From: Buxus sempervirens
Lineage: Eukaryota; Streptophyta; Magnoliopsida; Buxales; Buxaceae
DNA length: 64,000 nt
Direction of reading: 5' to 3'
Assembly: GCA_947561395.2 (NCBI GenBank)
Contig: OX387194.1
Location: 10,774,048-10,838,047 of the forward strand
The number at the start of each line of letters is the position of its first letter. Position 1 is the stretch's first letter. A program made the translations under genes and the position numbers. The notes beneath the pieces are model-generated. The model saw only the letters and a program-made list of their open reading frames with translations, did no database searches and had not been told where the DNA came from. Positions 19,728 to 32,168 of this stretch are shown here, in pieces.

Positions 19728-21619
19728 CATCAAAAAATTTGCTTTTTACATTTTCAAAAAAAAAAAAAACTGCAACCGTAAGATGTTACATGTGTCAACA
19801 TCAGAATCAAACAGCATTGACAATTGCAATCAAAGGCCGCAAACGATTTCAAACCCTATTAAACCATTTGTATTTTAATAAAGGTTTAAAAATCTCAAAC
19901 TCGGGTTTAGTATTGAACCTAATGGGCGGTATTACTAGAGTTCGGGTCGAGTCAAGTCGTGTTAAACCAAGAGCCCCAAAAAACTTTTAAAAAACATAAA
20001 AGGCCGGTAAGGAGGACATGGTTCACTTCATTCACTTTCAAAAAAAACAAAAAGAACAGCTTAATTAAGAAGAGGACAAAGAAGTAAGAGGAAAAAAATT
20101 TAAAATAAAAAAGGAGAGAAGAACCTGTTGGCGCCTTCATGGTCGATGGCAATCCCGAGCTTGTTCAAGTACGCCTTTTTCTTTCAGTTTTTCTTCTTCT
20201 TCTAGTTTCTTTTTTTTCACCTTCTTCTTCTGTCATTTTTTTTAACTTCCCTGCAAACTGCTTGATCTTCTTCAAAATCTGAATTATGTACAAATGGAGT
20301 GTCAATCCACATTGTGGTCGAAATGAGATTTGACAACTATGTTTGATTTGAAACTTGGCATTTAAGTGGGATGAAGTGTTTTCAGATGAAGATAACTACC
20401 ATATATCTAATTAAGGTGTGCAATGTGCCTCAACAACATTTAGAACTAGTACATCCAAAGATCATTAACGACATTTAAAACATTGATTAACCAAATAAAT
20501 CCTCACAATCATACAATTAATGGGTTGAAAAAATTTGGATTTTTAATAATCATAATATTTATGCTACTAATAAAGCGAACTCAAAAGATTATAACCTGAC
20601 ATTTCTATACTCTTAGAATATTTTTTGAAAGATTTTTAAAGACTCCTATATCTGCTTAATAACCACTCACCCATGAATTATGAGACTATATATGTAAATG
20701 CCAATATTGCGCATGCATACCACTCCTTAGTAGCCTATATTCATACTTATTTCCTCTTTTTTGCTTATCCATCCATAAGGTATTCCTAGTGTTTGACTTA
20801 TTACACAATCAACCAAATCAATCACCTCCTGAGACATGTATCTTTTATATGGATTCAAATCATCTATGGGTAAGCCCGTAAAAGGTGCTTGACTATAACC
20901 AACAGCTGACTACTGCATCAGCAATCAACTCTCTTTCTCTCTCCATTGAAATCTGAAATTTTTTTCCACTTTTTATTGCAACTCATTTGAATCCCTTATA
21001 TATATATTATAGAGAGTCGTATTATATGTATATATATTATAGTATAGAGAGTCGTATTAATTAAGAGCAAAGGACCAGAGGCTTTACCTTTCCATCATCC
21101 TTTGTAAGGGCCCAACCAAAGGGACATCTATCAACTAAGCAACGAACCTTAGACCATGAAAGGGACAAGAGAAGGAATTAATACAAGAGAATCAGTGGAT
21201 TAGGGACAATTTCGTTATTAGAAAAATATATAATGTGTTACTTTATAATGGTATCGTTTTGCTTTGACAATAATTAAATTTTAAACGGAGGTTGTTAAAC
21301 GATAGACCATCTAGCTCCTTTGCTTTGCTTGAAGGTTTGGTGTGGTCAAGGCCGCGATTAGTTGCTTAATTATAATATTTGACCTCACTAAGGTGGTTGA
21401 TAATCTATTTGGTGATAAAAAGGTGGGCCACTAATTGATCTATTTGCTATTTGTTACATTAAATCATTATTTTTGCGTCACATATTTGTTTAGATACCAA
21501 CTAGCCAGGTGCAAATAGATACTACACGGATCGATGCAGATAAGGGTATTTTTCGGAAAATAAAAAACAAAATTACTCATATAAATATATAAGATAAAAT
21601 GACATTAAAAGGTTATTTT

Positions 21620-21654
<35 letters not shown>

Positions 21655-21958
21655 GTATTTTTTTTATACATACTTGATAACAGATCCAAATCCGATAGGG
21701 TTTTTGATACATACCTGGAAGGCTGGAATAGAACACTTCTTCTCTTGGCTCTGACTCCTTCTAATTGCATTCTCCAAAATGACAAAAATTACACATGAAG
21801 GGTGATATTTATAGAGAGAGTAAGAGATAAGAGTCCCACATCGATTCTTATTTACATTCTATCTCTATCTCTAACCACCTTATAGAAGAGATTGAGTCCT
21901 ACATCTCTTGAGATTAATCTTATCTCCATTGCATCTCTATCTGTAACTATCTTGCACA
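19728..21958. other. Repeat-rich intergenic region, no gene supported
   Basis: Holds AT-rich sequence, an (AT)n microsatellite at about 21622-21652 and a stretch at 21700-21870 that on the minus strand has a TATA-like motif (TATAAATATCACCC) followed by an open start, with AGTCCCACATCG nearby. This combination is common in LTR promoter regions, but I found no LTR ends. The phrase GAGTCGTATTA occurs twice near 21015 and 21048. Confidence 0.4.
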
Positions 21959-21997
21959 TCTATATATTAAGCGAAAGGGGTGGCAATTGACGTGTCA

Positions 21998-22020
21998 CCC
22001 CCCCCCCCCCCCCCCCCCCC
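21998..22020. repeat. C23 homopolymer near the Helitron 5' end
   Basis: Twenty-three consecutive C residues 40 bp inside the Helitron start. The exact length is unreliable in any assembly. On the opposite strand it could form G-quadruplex structure. Confidence 0.85.
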
Positions 22021-22202
22021 TTTGCTTCGGAGGCTCGGGACAGCCTCGCGTGATTCGGCGTTCCCGAGCCTCCCAATAAATCAGACAAAAAGCAGTCGTA
22101 TTTTTTTATTTTGATTTCAAACGACAAAAATAATTCATATTCAGTGTTTAAGTTTTTTTTAATTTAAAATCAGGCGTATCTTCTTATAAAGCGCCGCAAT
22201 GT

Positions 22203-22457
22203 TTGACTTTTCGGTTTTAAAAAATAATTTAGATTTAGTCATATACTTTTTATAATAATTCCAAATCAGTAATAAACAAAAAAAACTTTCGTTTTTCGGT
22301 TTAAAGCATTTATTTAACTGCCCTAACTTTTGACTTTCTTCGGTTTTTAAAAATAATTTAGATTTAGTCATATCATTTTATAATAATTTCAAATCAGGAA
22401 TAAACAAAAACAACTTCCAGTTCAGTTTTAAAGCATTTATTTAATAATAATAAAAAA
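22203..22457. repeat. Two-copy tandem repeat of about 128 bp inside the Helitron
   Basis: TTGACTTTTCGG...AATAATTTAGATTTAGTCATAT...AAAGCATTTATTTAA occurs at 22203 and again at 22330 with small indels. Internal subrepeats are common in non-autonomous Helitrons. Confidence 0.75.
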
Positions 22458-24087
22458 CGTGCCGCAACTTTTCGTTCTTCGGTTTTTGAATCCCTCTTTC
22501 TACACCTCCTTCTGTCTCCCCTTCTCGGTCTCTATCCTCCTTTCGTCCCTCTCGCTTTTTCACTCACTCCCATTGTGGAGGGGGGATACGGGAGCGGGGG
22601 TTCCTTCTCCCGCAAGTTTCCACCTGCAGCCTCCGGGCTCTTCTTGACTGTTCCAGAGGCTCTTTCTTGAAACCTCTTTCGAAGGTCCTAGAATTGCCAG
22701 ATCCCTTTCCTTCATCTCTATCTCCTATCTTCCTTTCTGATCTTCTCTCTCTTGTCGAAAGCCCTTGCTATATTTCCCTGGCAGTGGCGAAGTCATCGGC
22801 GGTGGTTGCACAAAAAATAATAATAAAAAACTTTTTTTCTTCATTAAGTACACAAAGCATGAGTGAACTTCTTTTCTATATCATCTGAAACAACTATTTT
22901 TAAAGAATTTAGAACCACCCCGGTGACGTTTTGTTTGTCAAATCTAGCAAACTCTTTGCATTAGAAATCTCATTGCCTTGATTAGGAGCAGCACCCTCTG
23001 ACATGGCTTCGACTTATCAGAAGCCTAAAATGGCAATTATGGAAAAGTGCCAAGATTTGGGATCTGAATATTGAATTTATCGTGTTGACCCCAACTATTT
23101 GGGATGTGGCATTTTTTCTAATGTTAAGACTTTGTTATTGTTTTCAATTTTGAGTTTGCTGTTTCCTAATGAGCTATTCAACTATTTATTAATATGTTAT
23201 TATTATTATTATTTTGGCAATGTAGACAATTCAATTTTTTCACCAAAAGTTTTTTTTTAATAGTAGTAGTACTCTAATTAGCTGGACATCTTTCATTGCA
23301 TGGATAGACATTGATTCACATTGTCAAACAGATCAAACTACTGCCACTCCTATGACTTGATATATTGCTTCCTAGCAAATCCCACAAAATTCAACGTTTA
23401 CAATTTATGAAATTATCAGATCTTTTAATAAACAACATTTTTAATGCTTAATAGTAGTCACATATCTTTTGGTTTTACTTTATTCTTATTCTATTTCATT
23501 TTCATTTTAGGACCTCACAACTGTTTCATGGAGCTTGCAATGTTTTATAAGAAGGGAATTCTTATATCCATTTTCAAGACAATATATTTATAACTACTAC
23601 TCCTATGACTCACACTTTTGAAGTTTCCTGTACATAGCACATACTACTAATCCATGTATTTATATCCATTTTCACGTTCATGTAACTATATGAGGTTTGT
23701 CACACCAGGTGTATTTTAAAGTTATTATGAGATAGTGTTTGCCGTTTAGATAATTAATTCTAATTCTGTTATATATTGTTAATATATTAACTTTCAAATT
23801 CTACCAAAAAATAATATTAACTTTCAAGACAATATATTAAATAATTTATTTTTTAATAATTTTTCGAACCTATTTTCCCGTGCAAAGCACGGGCAGAATG
23901 CTAGTTCATATTTGACATCAAATAGTGGGTTAGGTGAATTGGCACACTTTTCAAAAAAACTTTTTTTTGGGTCGGGGAAAATAAAAATGAACGTTGGCCA
24001 TTTGACTCCGTTATCGGTTTTTGAACGAACCGGATAACTTCCACGTAAACGTCTATATGGAACCTATGGTGGCCGTTCATCTCAAGT

Positions 24088-24093
24088 TTATAA
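24088..24093 (+). promoter_or_regulatory. Candidate TATA box of the adenylate kinase gene
   Basis: TATAAG 63 bp before the ATG at 24151, within the 246 bp between the Helitron end and the start codon. The Helitron therefore lies close to, or within, the promoter. Confidence 0.4.
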
Positions 24094-24150
24094 GCTTTTT
24101 CTGCTCATTTGCTTCACTCGGGTCTCTTGCACTCCGATACCTCTGCAACA

Positions 24151-27100
24151 ATGGCGCTTAATTCGACCACTGCGATTCACTGCAACAATGGCGTTTCTAC
24201 TTCATCTCTTACATCTTTCTCTACTTTCTCCCTTCGTCCTCCATCTTTCACTATGGTTACTTCTTCTTCTTCTACTCTTTCTCGAAGCCTCCATTCTCTT
24301 CATTTCTCTGTACATACTTATTCGAGAAGAAGCCCAAAGTTCAAGGTTCAGAAATCGGCTGTATATAGTTTCTCGAATTTTTTTCTTCTTAGTCGTAGGT
24401 TTTAAGATAGTGGAGTTTATATCGTGAGTTTTTCTACGGTTTATGGCCGGGTTTGCAGGTGAATTGTGCGATGGACGAGCCACTGAAGGTGATGATATCA
24501 GGGGCCCCAGCATCAGGGAAGGGAACTCAGTGTGAATTGATCGTTAAGAAGGTGAATTCATCTTCTCGCAGTTTTAATTGGTCCTATACATGTTTATTTC
24601 GGGTTTTATTTTAAAAGGGTATTTTAACTATTTTTGCTGTGTTTCTGACAACTATAAAAGTTCATATTTGTGAGAAATCTCAAACAATACTCCGCAGATT
24701 CCAGAATTGGTTAAGTACGTGTACTTGTTAGTGTCATTAGAAGTTCAAAGAGGTGAAGAGGGTCTTTACTAACGCAGGATATGTGAAAAAATCAGGTCCA
24801 ATTATGCCTATTTCGTAATATAAATGGAATTTAATGACATAGGGATGCATATTTAAACCTAGTATCCATTTACATATACTTGAATGGCCCTTCTTATGGT
24901 TAGAATGAGCATAAGCTTATTCATGGTCCTTCTTTAGTTTCATATGTTGGGCTCTTTGATATGCATAGTCACAACATCACCTCTAAGCTTAAGCTTTTAG
25001 GTGCAATGGTTGTTTGACATTCCTTTCCTGTCTTGTATGGTTGTTTGACATTCTTTTGGATTACCAAAAGAAAAAAATTCACCTTTGTTTTAAGCTTTTC
25101 GCGTTGTTCTTTATTATTATTATTTTGATCTGTAATAAGAGAGATATATTGATGGGGGCAAAGGCCCCAAAAAGTACATGAACAGTGTACAATAGGGAAG
25201 AAATCCCACAAGATACTACCCCAAGAAATCAAAATCTGAACAATGCAACATTACATAAAAGTCTAATTCCTTGAAATTCGTTAATTTTTTTATTTGAGGA
25301 TTCCCTTTTATGTTTATAGAAAATCTGTCTTTCAATTCGCAATTCCTTGCTGCACATCTAGGTCTATCTTCTCTCTTTGTAGGCATCATATATTAGGCAC
25401 ATTTTTAAATGAGTAACAGGATTTCTTAACCAGTAATTAGTGTGCATTGCCATATTATGAATATTTTCCTTTGTGTCTTCAGTTTGGATTGGTGCACATA
25501 TCAACAGGAGATATTCTAAGAGCTGAATTATCATCAGGAACGGAGATTGGTAATAAAGCAAAAGCATACATGGAGAGTGGCGGTCTGGTGCCAGATGAAA
25601 TAGTGACAGCTGTATTACATGCTTTGATAATGTCATATAGTTGTGCCTTCTTTTTTCTTTTAGCAGTTCACGAAACAAACTAAACCAATACTTCGTTTTA
25701 TAGATGGTGACTTCACGATTATCGCAGCAAGATGCCAAGGAGAAAGGATGGCTTCTTGATGGGTACCCACGGAGTGCTGCCCAAGCACAGAGTCTTGAAA
25801 AACTGAAGATTAGACCAGATGTATATATCCAGTTAGATGTATGTAAGTGTTCTCATGCCCTTTTTTTGTACCTGTAATCTTAAAGAAATTGATTGAAACA
25901 TATTTAATATGGGGGAAATCTTATGAATATGTCGGAAGACTAGTACAATATGTTAAAATACAAATTTGTTGTGTCCTTTGATGTCAAATTACAGTAACAC
26001 CATAAACTATTTTAATTTTATCCTTTCATAGCAGAATTTTATTGTGGTGACCTGGGTGATATCAAATTACTGGTAAAATTCAAGCTCTATGAATGATTAT
26101 TTATTTTTACAAATTTTCAAGATTTTTTTATTAATTTAATTTATCATTCCAGTATGATGTTAAGGAGATATGAATTATGTGCAACTCAAACATTAAGGCA
26201 CCCTTTGGATATGATTGCTTCTCATTGATAAGCAGTAATGAACGCACATACATGTGTAGCTGCTAAATTAAAAAATTTACAGTTGTCGCAGTCCAATTTA
26301 TTTTTTAATTTATTTCTCTTTTGCTGATATCACTGTGTTCAAATTGGAATCTCCCTAAGAAGATAGTGGGAAGCAAAGGAGAGCTTAAACAATGCCTCAG
26401 AAATTATGAGTTTCTTCAGTGTTTAAATTAATGGACCAAGTGATATGGCACAAAAGAATATTTACTAAGTATAAAACTGAAATCTAAACTAATTATAGTG
26501 CATTTACATGAAAATTTTGCAGATTCAGTGTATTCACATTAAAATTTAAAAGATGGTAAAGAGTAGATATTAAAGCTAAAATACGTCAAATAAAAGATTT
26601 AACATACGAGGCATAAACAAACTTATTATTAGATGTCAAGATATGTCATATGTAAGAAGTTCTATAATCTTAACATGGAAAGTTAGTTTTGAGATGGTTT
26701 GGAACTACAAAGTGTGACTCTGCATGATGAGGGCTAGCACTTTCTTTTGATGGTACTTCGAACGAGGGATGGTATTTGCAAACCCCATGGTTTTGTTGCA
26801 CCAATGTAGGGGACCAAAACTCAAAACTAGAATTTTGGAAGGATATTTTAAAATCTAAAGCTTGCAAAATATGTTGAATTAAGAATGAATCTTATTTTTA
26901 GTGTGACTTTAGTATAAATGAGAATTAGTGTATTTATAAGTATTGAGAACTAGGAGATTCATCAATGAAACCATTTCCTCTTTGTCTTTCTATTTTTTTC
27001 CGCTTTTGGAATTAGTTGCCCAAAAAAATAGGAAGCTATTGAGGAGGATGTTGCAAATAAGGTTAAAACCATATTTTTTAAAACTTGAGATTTGATTAGG

Positions 27101-30100
27101 GATCATTCCTAGCCTATCATGAGCTGTATCGCTAACTGGTATATGGTTTATCTGATACCACAAGTTAAAAAATTTAAATAAAATCAGAAAAGAGAATTCT
27201 AAGATGAATTATATTGGGCGATCAAAGACAAATTAAACTTTTTTTTTATTTTAAATTTATTGTTCCTCTTTACTATCAGAGCTCAATGGTTAGGGATCCC
27301 AGGTTGACCTAGGCAGTCCAAGTTGTAAGTGTCCGGATTTAACACCTAGTGAAAACAGCATGGTGAAAGTAGATAGTCACTTTCTAGATGTTTGTGTGAT
27401 AGACATTTTCTACTCCAGCCAAAGTGAGAAAACATTATAATATGTATAATAGGCATGCTATAAAGTGTGGAACATAATGCTATCTGATCAAATGAAACAC
27501 TTCCAGTGGTCAGGCTTGGCAGAGATATGGATGGATAATTGAAAGAAGGCCAAGGACAAGGCATGGAGCAATTGTATCCTGGAAGGCCTAGGAATAAGAG
27601 AATCTAGGAATAATGACATTAGAAGATAAAGTAAAAGAAAATCATTTGAGATGGGATGGACATGTAAAATGAAAGACTAAGGAGGTACCTGTAAAGAGAC
27701 GCCACAATGGAGCAAGTTTAAGGTTCATAGAACTGATAGAATCTGCGGTAACCAAAAAGGACATGACATCAATTACAATGAATTTTTTTTTATAATTAAT
27801 GATATATATTAAGAAAATGAATAAAAGGTAAGTACAAGTGCGTATGATTCCCTTTTGCCCATCCTCCCAAAAAGTGCCCTATAAGATCCCTATACAAATG
27901 TAAATATAAACACTTCCATGCACAACACCTCCAAAACACCTCACAAAAAATGTCCCCCCAAAAGGATATATCACTAATTAACACATATACCAGCGAACTC
28001 GTCCAAGACGGGACCTATGTATATATCTGATCTCAAAGCCCCAAAATGATTTAGAAGGCATACAATCTAACTGAAGATATGGTTTTTGACATAATAAAAT
28101 ATCGTAATGGAATAAATTTTTCTAATCAAAATAATTTTGAAGGGAAATTTCATTGACTGATTGATCAATTGATATGTTAAATGAGGAAATGCACTATATT
28201 TCTCTTCCAGTGAGGATTATATTTCATCTAGAACTTTTTGGTTCGTATTTTCATCAATCTGTTGATGTTGTTCTTTTTCTCATTTCATTTTACTAAGCTG
28301 CATCTTTAAATTGTAAATTTTGCTCTGTCTGTGCAACAAAAATACCCTCTCCATGATTTGGAAAAATAAAGGAAAGTTTGTAATCTCTAGGGAAAAAAAC
28401 TGTCTATATTAAATTGAACATGCAAATTTATATCTTCTACTTTTTTAGACTGGGAAAATTCCAATCTCAAATATATTTATGAGCTTTAAACAATTTATCT
28501 TACACAAGTCTTATTAATGCTCAGGTTCCTGAGGAAATTCTAATCGACAGATGTGTTGGAAGAAGGCTAGATCCAGTGACTGGAAAAATTTACCACTTAA
28601 AGAACTTTCCTCCAGAGACTGAAGAAATTAGAGAGAGACTGTTAGCTCGTCCTGATGACAACCCAGAGAAAGTAAGGTCATGTGCCGTCATAATCCTATC
28701 TGAATCCCTCATCCTCTGTTGTCTTTTGAATGACTGTTAGGACACAATGCTAAAATATTGTTGCAAAGCGTGCTTGTGATGAGGTATCCAATGATAGTTC
28801 ATGTGACGAAATACCTACTTAGTGAAGAATATACCAGATCATAGCTCATAGCTGCATTTAGAAAGCCCTTGGCTGCATGCCAGGAAACCCAAATAGGAAC
28901 TTCTGTAAACTCTCTTAAACATCGGGACAATACCTTATAGATATCTTGGCCCTTGAATATCTACATATAAGTACAAGTTACTTCAGAGGGGTAAGGGGGA
29001 AGAAAAGAAAGGCAAAAGGGGGGAAGAACCCTATACAGCATTTTATACTTTTTGATCAATGTCAAATATGAAATGTATATAATCTATCCAGCATTGTAAA
29101 CTGAATGCGTATTGACTCATTGTTTAAAGTAGTGGTGGAGACAGATATGTCTCAGCAGAGTTGGACAAATTTCGAGGGTGGCTGATATAAACCTATTGGT
29201 AAAGGGAGAGACCGATAGTGATACTTGTCAAATTGCATCATTTTTTTTACAATTTTAGAGGATGCATGATGGGCATTGGTTTTGAAGGATACCTGATTCA
29301 AAACTGATATTTTAAACTGGAAATTAGTATTTGTCTAGATTTTTAATTTTTTATGAATGTGACATGGGTGTCTACCTACGCTTCTGCCTCTTCTATGGAA
29401 CCTTCAAATTAAATTACTTATTTAATCAAATATCACATGGATATTCAATTCATTATTATTTTTTCCATTTAAAGTATTAAAATTATGTTTATTATGCTCA
29501 TATTCAAACTCCTTGGTTTTTTAGTATACCTTCAATGACATATTTGGAAGTGACTATTGCAAGAATGAAAATAATTATGTTTGGATTATCTGTTCAAGGA
29601 CATATGTGAATTTTTTTTCTTATAATTTTTTTCAAAACCGTTCTCTAATGTTGGATTTGAATTTGCATATCTTGAGGTATGTCAATTTCAGCATCTGATC
29701 ACATTTATAGAAAAGTAATTGGGAATATTGTATTGATTATATTCATTGAATAGAAAATATTCTGTGGGAAATAATTTGGGACTCATGACATATGTGTGTG
29801 TGTCTGTATATATGTATATGTATTTATGTATGTATGTATGTATGTATATGTATATGCATACAACGAGGCGTCTTGGAGTAAAACCCAAGAGTAAACCGTG
29901 AGGCTCGATGGGCCACAACGAACAATATCGTTGCTGATGGGACCGGGGTGTTGCAGAATGGTATTGGAGTCGGACTCTGCCAGAAGTTATGGGACCCTAA
30001 TGTTTCCTAGTACATGTGCGTGGGCTCGGGTTAATAAGTTGGCAAGCTATTGGGGCTAGAAAGCTACTGCATGGAGACATGCAACCCTTAAGGGGCTGGA

Positions 30101-32124
30101 TTGTGAAATTCATGAATCCCATATTGCTCAGGGAGGAGAAGTTAAAGGTCTATGTATGTAGGCTTGTGACTCCCTGAAGCAACGAGGCCTTTTGGGGTAA
30201 AACACAAGAGTAAAAACTGTGATACATGATAGGCCAAAGCAGACAATATCGTTGCTGATGGGATCGGGTAATATACATATTATTTTGTGGAATTAGTGTC
30301 TGTGATGTGGAGAGAGCTTTAGCTGGGATGAAAATAATAAAGGAGTAGATGGTATTGTTATTGAAGTATGAAAATCCATGAGAAAGATTTGTGTAATGAG
30401 GTTGACGAAATTATTTGAAAAAATTTGGAGGACTAAGTGATAAGTGGAAGAGCATGGTAGTACAGTAGTACTAGTACCTATATATATAAGAATAAATGCA
30501 ATATTAAAATTTTTATTAATTATCATGGAATTAAGCTTGTAAGCCATACTATAAAATTATAGAAATAAGTGATGGAACGAAGGCAAAAGAAAATGACCAA
30601 AGTGTCAAAAAATTAATTTGGCTTTATGCTTGCAAGGTCTACCATTGAGAATTTGAGATGATCTTCTTAGAAAATTAGTAGAAAAGTTCAGGGAGAGGTC
30701 TACCATTGAGAATTTGAGATGATCTTCTTAGAAAATTAGTAGAGAAGTTCAAGGAGAAGAAGAAAGACCTTCACATGGTTTCCATTGACCTAGAAAAAGC
30801 ATATGACAAGGTTCTAAACTTCTAAGATAGTTTGTCGAAGTTTTGGGCAGAAAAGAAGTACCAATAAGATGTATTGGAGTTATTGAAGACCTGTATGAAG
30901 GAGCATTAACTAGGGTGAGAATTAGTACTTGTGTGACAAAGGAGTTCCCGGTAATGAAGGTTTGCATTAAGGGGCCAACGAGTCTCTATCTTTTTACTTT
31001 AATTATGGATGAATTAATTAATCATTATTCTAGAGGAAGTGCCTTGATGTATACTATTTGTTGATGATGCAGTTTTGGTAGACCAAGTTAGAGAAAGTGC
31101 AAAATGGAGTTATGAGGGGGCTCATTTGTAATCAGTATGTTTTAAATTAAATTGACCTAAGACTGAGCGCATGTATTGTAACTATAACACTGACAATAGT
31201 AGAGGTGAAGCAACAATAAGAATTTTAATCAAAAGATTCCTAAAAGTGATCAGTTTCATATTTGGGAAAACTATTCACAATGAGGGATATTGATGAAGTT
31301 GTTGCACTTAGAGTTGGATGGCTTAAGTGGAGATGCACTTCTAAGGTCATATGTGATTTGCATGTCTTGCTCAAACTTTAAGTTCCATAAGAAAATAATT
31401 AGGCATGTTATGATTGATGGATCAAAATATTAGGCAACAAAGAAGCAGTGCATGCATAGGATGAACATTGTTGAAATTCGAATCTTGAAATGGATATGTC
31501 ATAAGAGTATGAAAAGATATTGAATAAATAAATCTAAAACAGATAAGGTGTTTGCCTAAACAGATGACAAGATAAAGGGAAGCATGTTAAGATCATTTGG
31601 GCATATAAAGCAAAGATCTAAGGAGGCAGTTGTGAGAAGTTGTGAAAGGTTACTCTTTGAAAGATCTAATATCAGGAGAAGAGAACCAAAAGGAATAGGG
31701 ATGAAGTCAGTCAGAAAGCATTTGGATACCCATTCTAACTAAAGATATGTTTTTTGATAGATTGGGTTGGATAAACAGGATTCATGTTGCTGAACCCAAC
31801 TAGTTGGGATAAGGCATTTGATTTTTGACTGATTGATTAATTGTGGCTGATAATGGGGGTTCTGATTAGTTGCAGATCGATTGGCTAAGCATGGGGCGTC
31901 CAGATCAGAGACATATGTAGGCCCAGTTTCCAATGAGTATATAGAGCTTTGTTCATAGTAGAGATATACGGTAATCGGGGGGAATTTTGTATATGGGAGT
32001 GTTTGGGGCTATAATTTATCAGTTTCTGTTTCTAAATATTGGGCTTTTTTGTGACTTTTTTGGTGCCTTTTGGGGGAAGGTGAGAGCATGATTATCATAT
32101 ATACTTGTAACTATCATGTACTTA

Positions 32125-32168
<44 letters not shown>

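Larger units (their letters stand above)
21959..23904 (+). mobile_element. Non-autonomous Helitron, complete, 1946 bp
   Basis: The 5' end is TCTATATATTAAGCG and the 3' end is CTAG, inserted exactly between A (21958) and T (23905) with no target duplication, as Helitrons do. Just before the 3' end sits the diagnostic hairpin CCCGTGCAAAGCACGGG (23877-23893), 7-bp arms with a 3-base loop, 7 bases from CTAG. No Rep/helicase is encoded. The interior has a C23 run, a 128-bp tandem repeat, a short open frame at 22459-22647 that might be a captured gene piece, and a degraded RTE-like tail near 23088 (GACCCCAACTATTTGGGAT). Confidence 0.85.

Noticed and set aside
20100..20230. Possible first exon (GCGCCTTCATGGTCGATGGC...)
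   Set aside because: Short, followed by T-rich sequence, with no supporting second exon or recognisable family.
21573..21785. 70-codon minus-strand frame beginning MSFWRMQLEG
   Set aside because: Runs through an (AT)n microsatellite; possibly an LTR leader, but no LTR ends were found.
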